From positions 27,575-91,574 of the forward strand of contig NJFT01000166.1 in the NCBI GenBank assembly GCA_002221725.1: a DNA stretch of 64,000 nt, read 5' to 3'. The notes under the pieces are model-generated. The model ran no database searches. It saw only the letters and a list, made by a program, of their open reading frames with translations, and was not told where the DNA came from. Made by a program: the position numbers and the translations under genes. Below, one piece after another: positions 59,909 to 64,000 of this stretch (position 1 is its first letter; the number at the start of each line of letters is the position of its first letter). This DNA comes from Scedosporium boydii. Lineage: Eukaryota > Ascomycota > Sordariomycetes > Microascales > Microascaceae.

Positions 59909-60646
59909 CAAAGTCAAAGTGGGATAAGCGGAGGTAAAAAAGCGCGTTTGGGCGACAACGAGAGCTGGGACAGTCGTTCGCCATTCACGAAGGGTTGGAT
60001 TAAGGCTTATTTTGATAGATACCAAAGGAAGCCTTCCGTCTCTGGGGCCATTTTCAATCCCCTCATCCGAAAGCACCCGTGCTACGAAGTACATGTTGCG
60101 TCTGCTCGCCTCACGAAGCACAGCCACATTTGGCCTGGCACTTTTCAAAGTTATTGCTGGATATACACATAAAATCAGCCCAGTGTGCCTTGACGTCCAC
60201 ATCTGGCTAGGCCGCATTGACTGACGCGGAGTTGAGGTGGCAGCGCAGGATAAGACGGTGTCATTCAGCGCCGACTGCACCAAGCAGTCTGCCCAGGCGG
60301 AAATAATCAGGCAACTGTACGAAGGCACTGATCACTCAAAATCTGCGCAGTTTTGGAGTCTCGTGAGATATGAAAGTAGTCTGAAGGAGGTGAACGAGGC
60401 CTGGCCACGCCACGCCAGTTTGCCTGAGCTTGCCCTATTATCTTTTTCAACAATTACCCTTGGCCCGCCCTCTTCCCAAGACACGCATCAAGTTAAAAGT
60501 CGTGTCGGTAATAATTCGCGCCTTTGAGGACAGGCAATTGCCGGCCTACGGCGACATTAAAGTGAAAGGCGTTGCGGATAATACGCCTCTTCCACGACAG
60601 AGGTTCCTCGGTCTTCTCAAAAATCAGTCTTTGTGCCCCGTGCAAA
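59909..60646. promoter_or_regulatory. Bidirectional intergenic region between DUF1399 gene and 60647 gene
   Basis: 738 bp between divergent starts. No TATA or known element stands out. Inferred shared promoter. Confidence 0.35.
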
Positions 60647-63600
60647 ATGGCGCGACTGAAAGACATCATCGTCGCGCAAGTATCCTCATCCTCACATAGG
60701 CATCAGCAATGCATTACTCCGGGGCCCGACCTCCCATGGGAGCACGTCGGATCTAGCCCAGAACGGCTTCTTCAAGAGGTCGAGAAACTCTACTGGCACG
60801 GCGTGCGAGGCGAGATGAAGAATATCATCGAGACCTTGAGAGCTTGGCAGGAACATTCCTCCGAGGATGTAGATGATCCGATTCCTCGGGAGCTAGATGG
60901 TTACGACACGTTCATAACCAACGTCACGCAATGGTCGAGGAAGGCCGCAGAGATATACAGTAGGTCGCACAACAACTTGGTGCAAGCTCGTGGTGATGCG
61001 CTGACAGGGGCACGTTGGCTATAGGTGATGATCTAGGAAGAGTCAAAGACTTGGCGGATTTTCCCACTCTGAACTGGCTTGACATGAGTCAGTACCAAAC
61101 ATCCACTGAGAAGGCTTTGGTGCAGATGAAAGTTCAGACCACGACCTCGAAGATCAAGAAGGAGATCAAGAGCCAGATAGAGCGTGAGTCTGTCCTAGTC
61201 TCTATTGATCAGCTTGAGAACAGAGAAGGAGCAATGTTTAACTAATACATTATTAAATCTATTAGCTGTCACACTGGAAGGTCCTGAGCAAAAGACATGG
61301 TTGTTGCTGCAGAGCTCTGGTAAGTATTGTAATAACCTCCTGGCAAAACAGGACGGCAACTCATGGCTTCCTTGTACTAGGCTTCTTAGATATCGATAAG
61401 ATTATTGAACACCGCCCACCTGCACACAAGTCAGGCAAGAGGGCTGCTATCCCTCAGCGTAAGAAATAGGAAACAGACACAGCCCCCTCCCTCTTCGGAT
61501 AGAATGCCTAACTTGGAATTCTAATAGTTGCACTCTCCGGCTTTGACAAGACTGGTATGCCCAAGTTTGAACCACAAACGTGCATGCAACATAACTGCGC
61601 TGCAGTCATCGTCTCGAGCTACTTCGTATCGAAGAAACCTGAAGAACCTAAGATAGTTTGCGAGACTTGCTATAGACAGCACCACTACGGCAAGGAGTCT
61701 TATGTCAAGACGTACAAGCACCTCCTCTGCAACGATATCATCAGCAACGATGTTGCCAGCCAAATTTGCAAATGTACGAGTGTGAAACGACGCGATTCAA
61801 CAGGGAAAGCTGTCGATTTGTACCCATACAACGGCACAGGAGGACACCAAGCCGACTGCGGCCTTCTTCGACTAAGCGAGGTCGAAGCGCAGGCTAAATT
61901 CGAAGGCATCCTCGCCGTCTCTGAGAGATCGCACAAGACGAAGTTGGCCGAGGTTGTGCAGGCGATTTCGATGACTGGGGGAAGTGGCTCTAAGACGCGG
62001 CCTTCTACCTCCGAGAATGAAAACAAGAGGACCACAGGTGTAAAGAAACGGCTTTCTTCGGTTCTTTCGGGAAAGGATCGAACCGGGAGGGCAGAAAAAT
62101 CAGCGACGCTCGAACTACCACCATCCCGGTCTCCTGGAGCTATAACCGATCCGGCTGAGGACAATCATATTCCCGCCTTTTTCGGCCGATTCGCGGATAA
62201 GGACGGGTTGAAGAATGCCCACATGTCCTTGCGGGTTGGCACCTTGGTCTTTGAGATTGGCGTGGCAAAGTAAGTTTCGGGCCGAATATATAAATACTTA
62301 CTTTGTTCCGACGGCTAACTTGTCGTCCCATAATCTAGCACGAAGAGCGGAGCGCTCGTCACGAGTAGGGAGCCGCCTGTGTTTGGGCAGACTACTCCAG
62401 ACCCAACCTCTGTCCGGCCTTGCCTTGCAGTTGGTGACTCGCCAAGGGAACTATGGAGACAGGATCGGCCAGTGGGGGCCCGCAAGAGGTACGCGATGAT
62501 CATGAAACAGGTTGTGGGCTCCGCGTTCGTCAACTCCCCTGAAAATGGCCTGGAGCGGAAAATTATCGACGCGATTACTGAGGCGGCAAAGTCTCCCCTT
62601 AGCGCAGAGAAGGAAGTCTCTCATACACAAGACCAAAACATCGATGCTATCATGGAAATGTTCAAGAGTTTGGTTGGGAGTCGCATTCAAACGTACCTTC
62701 GGAGCATTACCGCTCTCCTGCTGGACCCGGAAATCAATCTCACCTGGAATGCGGCGAACAATTCCTGCCAGCGATTTTGCAATTCAATCCTCGACTCCTC
62801 CCTCTTCGGACCTCTTCTTGCTAGGGCGGATAATGCTACCTCTGTTCCGCTTTATCTCATGAGTTTCGTCTGCCAAAATGAAGGATACAATCAGCGAATT
62901 GTTAGGTCACGACACGACGTGCCACCCGGGTTAGTTGAGGAGTATCTTGGCAATTTTTACTTCGGCCGGCACGATGATTCTGATCTTATCGACTCCTGTC
63001 AGGAATACTGGTACGATTGGTCGGGTACCGGTCCGGTAGCAACAAAGTATGACGATCTCTTTCCCTACGACTGTACCAGAGCGTATGCGGGAAGAGGCAA
63101 CAACCTAGAGCTGAGCTGTGGCCGTTGCAGCCTATCTAGACATCTTTGGACCTCACCCTTTGACAGCTGGGCCATGGTGTCCATGCACCTCATGCGAGAC
63201 CCATTCATGTATCCCGCTTCGACTGTGCACCACCAATCTCGTAACCCCCGTGGAGGACAAGCCAGTTGGATGAAGAATCGCCTCTTGGTTCTCCATTCAT
63301 CGAGCGTCCTTTCGCGAGTGGCTGCTGCAATGACGGGGTCTCCAACCTTCCGGACTTCGACCGCCTGGCTCCATGGGAAGGGCTCCCCGCTCCTCGAGAA
63401 GAACCCGGGCCTTTCCCGTGTCCGCATGGGAGGTATTCACCGTGCTCAACCCTTCAGTCACTACTACGAGAAGGGCACCAACCGTCTTTACTTCGTAGCC
63501 GACTGGGCCAGCAGGCTCGGCCGAATACAGGAGTACACGACGCTTCGAGATAACCGGGCCAAGAGCGTTGACATTATGAAGCCACCGAAAGACATCCACT

Positions 63601-63992
63601 TCTTGGAGCCCCAAAATCGAAACACAAAGCGGACGGCAGATACTCCTTATGGCGGATTCCGCGGGGCCATGACGCAGCCAGACGTCGCAGCCATTGAAAG
63701 TGAAAGGGCTAGGCGGACAACCGATCTTGCGAATCGTCAGATGGCTACCACAACGGCGACTTTTACCCTTCTCGATGGACCAGTCCCTGGAAATGGCATG
63801 GTCGGAGGTAGCGTGGGCATGTGTAGTGCCTGCCCAGTGTCTTGCGGAGCGGGTTGTGGAAGCAGTACCTGTGGAGGGCCAGCATGCGGTGGAGGAAGTT
63901 CCGGGGATGGAGGAGGCGGCGGCGGTGGGTGTGGAGGAGGAGGAGGATGTGGAGGGGGGGGAGGGTGTGGAGGAGGGGGGGGGTGTGGATGA
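60647..63992 (+). CDS. Large conserved fungal protein with Cys/His cluster and Cys-Gly-rich tail
   Basis: Six exons (60647-60959, 61025-61183, 61266-61319, 61381-61458, 61528-62269, 62339-63992) sum to exactly 1,000 codons, 999 residues. The N-terminus is helical ('SSPERLLQEVEKLYWHGVRG'). Residues about 210-300 hold a Cys/His cluster: 'TCMQHNCAAV', 'IVCETCYRQHHYGKESYVK', 'KHLLCNDII', 'QICKCTSV' and 'HQADCGLL', probably a zinc-binding module. Then 'HIPAFFGRFADKDGLKNAHM' and a long conserved region with 'SWMKNRLLVLHSSSVLSRVA' and 'GSPLLEKNPGLSRVRMGGIH'. The last 55 residues are almost only Gly, Cys and Ser, with GGGGC units. No catalytic motif is recognised and no signal peptide, so it is probably cytosolic. 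Tail repeats at 63826-63992 make its exact length sensitive to errors. Confidence 0.78.
63826..63992 (+). repeat. Low-complexity GGN/TGT repeats coding the Cys-Gly tail
   Basis: Purine-rich run of ggaggagga, ggtgtgga and ggggggg units encodes G4-7-C modules up to the TGA at 63990-63992. Homopolymer G runs of seven to nine make indels likely here. Confidence 0.8.
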
Positions 63993-64000
63993 GGGGGAGG

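Noticed and set aside
61004..61024. Very short (32-bp) intron in the Cys-Gly protein at GTGATG..TATAG
   Set aside because: A 65-bp intron from GTAGGT (60960) to the same acceptor keeps the frame and is of normal size.

Overview
The window is nuclear DNA of a filamentous ascomycete (Pezizomycotina). The genes are split by many short introns (about 45-120 bp, GT..AG), and spacing is about 3 kb per gene. The families are typical of these moulds: homoaconitase of the aminoadipate lysine pathway, HET-domain, NACHT-type STAND, HNH_2, RTA1-like and UNC93-like proteins. I cannot name the species. No viral, plasmid or bacterial insertion was recognised.

Left part (1-22 kb), mostly metabolism and membrane transport: LYS4/lysF homoaconitase (41-3485, -) with a TGAGTCA/CACGTG element upstream; a VBA/FNX-like MFS permease (4675-6500, -); a decayed pyruvate carboxylase copy (8131-11943, +); tRNA-Ala(AGC) at 12144-12215; two divergently transcribed paralogous membrane proteins (12414-13576, - and 14082-14900, +); a ferric reductase (15305-18184, -); and a monocarboxylate-type MFS transporter (19939-21476, +).

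Middle part (22-41 kb), recognition-type and accessory genes: an HNH_2 protein (22310-23626, +), a single-pass membrane protein (23987-25345, -), a HET-domain protein (26533-28413, -), an RTA1-like 7-TM protein (29924-30875, +), a coiled-coil protein of unknown function (31128-32659, -), a fungal transcription-factor-domain protein (33106-35089, -) and a NACHT STAND protein (36553-40202, +). From 40 to 54 kb genes are sparse: two small secreted proteins, an NtaA-type flavin monooxygenase beside an UNC93-like transporter, an ankyrin relic and short dispersed repeats.

Right part (53.7-64 kb): a 916-residue protein joins an N-terminal helical domain of the STAND type to a diverged Hsp70/actin-fold-like domain whose second phosphate loop is not recognisable. 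Next is a divergent pair: a DUF1399/GRDP-type protein (58085-59908, -) and a 999-residue protein with a Cys/His cluster and a Cys-Gly-rich tail (60647-63992, +).

A recurrent feature is the single-base frame break. Besides the pyruvate carboxylase relic, five further loci (25.0, 32.3, 34.35, 51.86 and 59.82 kb) read as intact family members on both sides of one missing or extra base, mostly in a short homopolymer. Either the assembly keeps indel errors or several accessory genes are decaying. Raw reads would decide.
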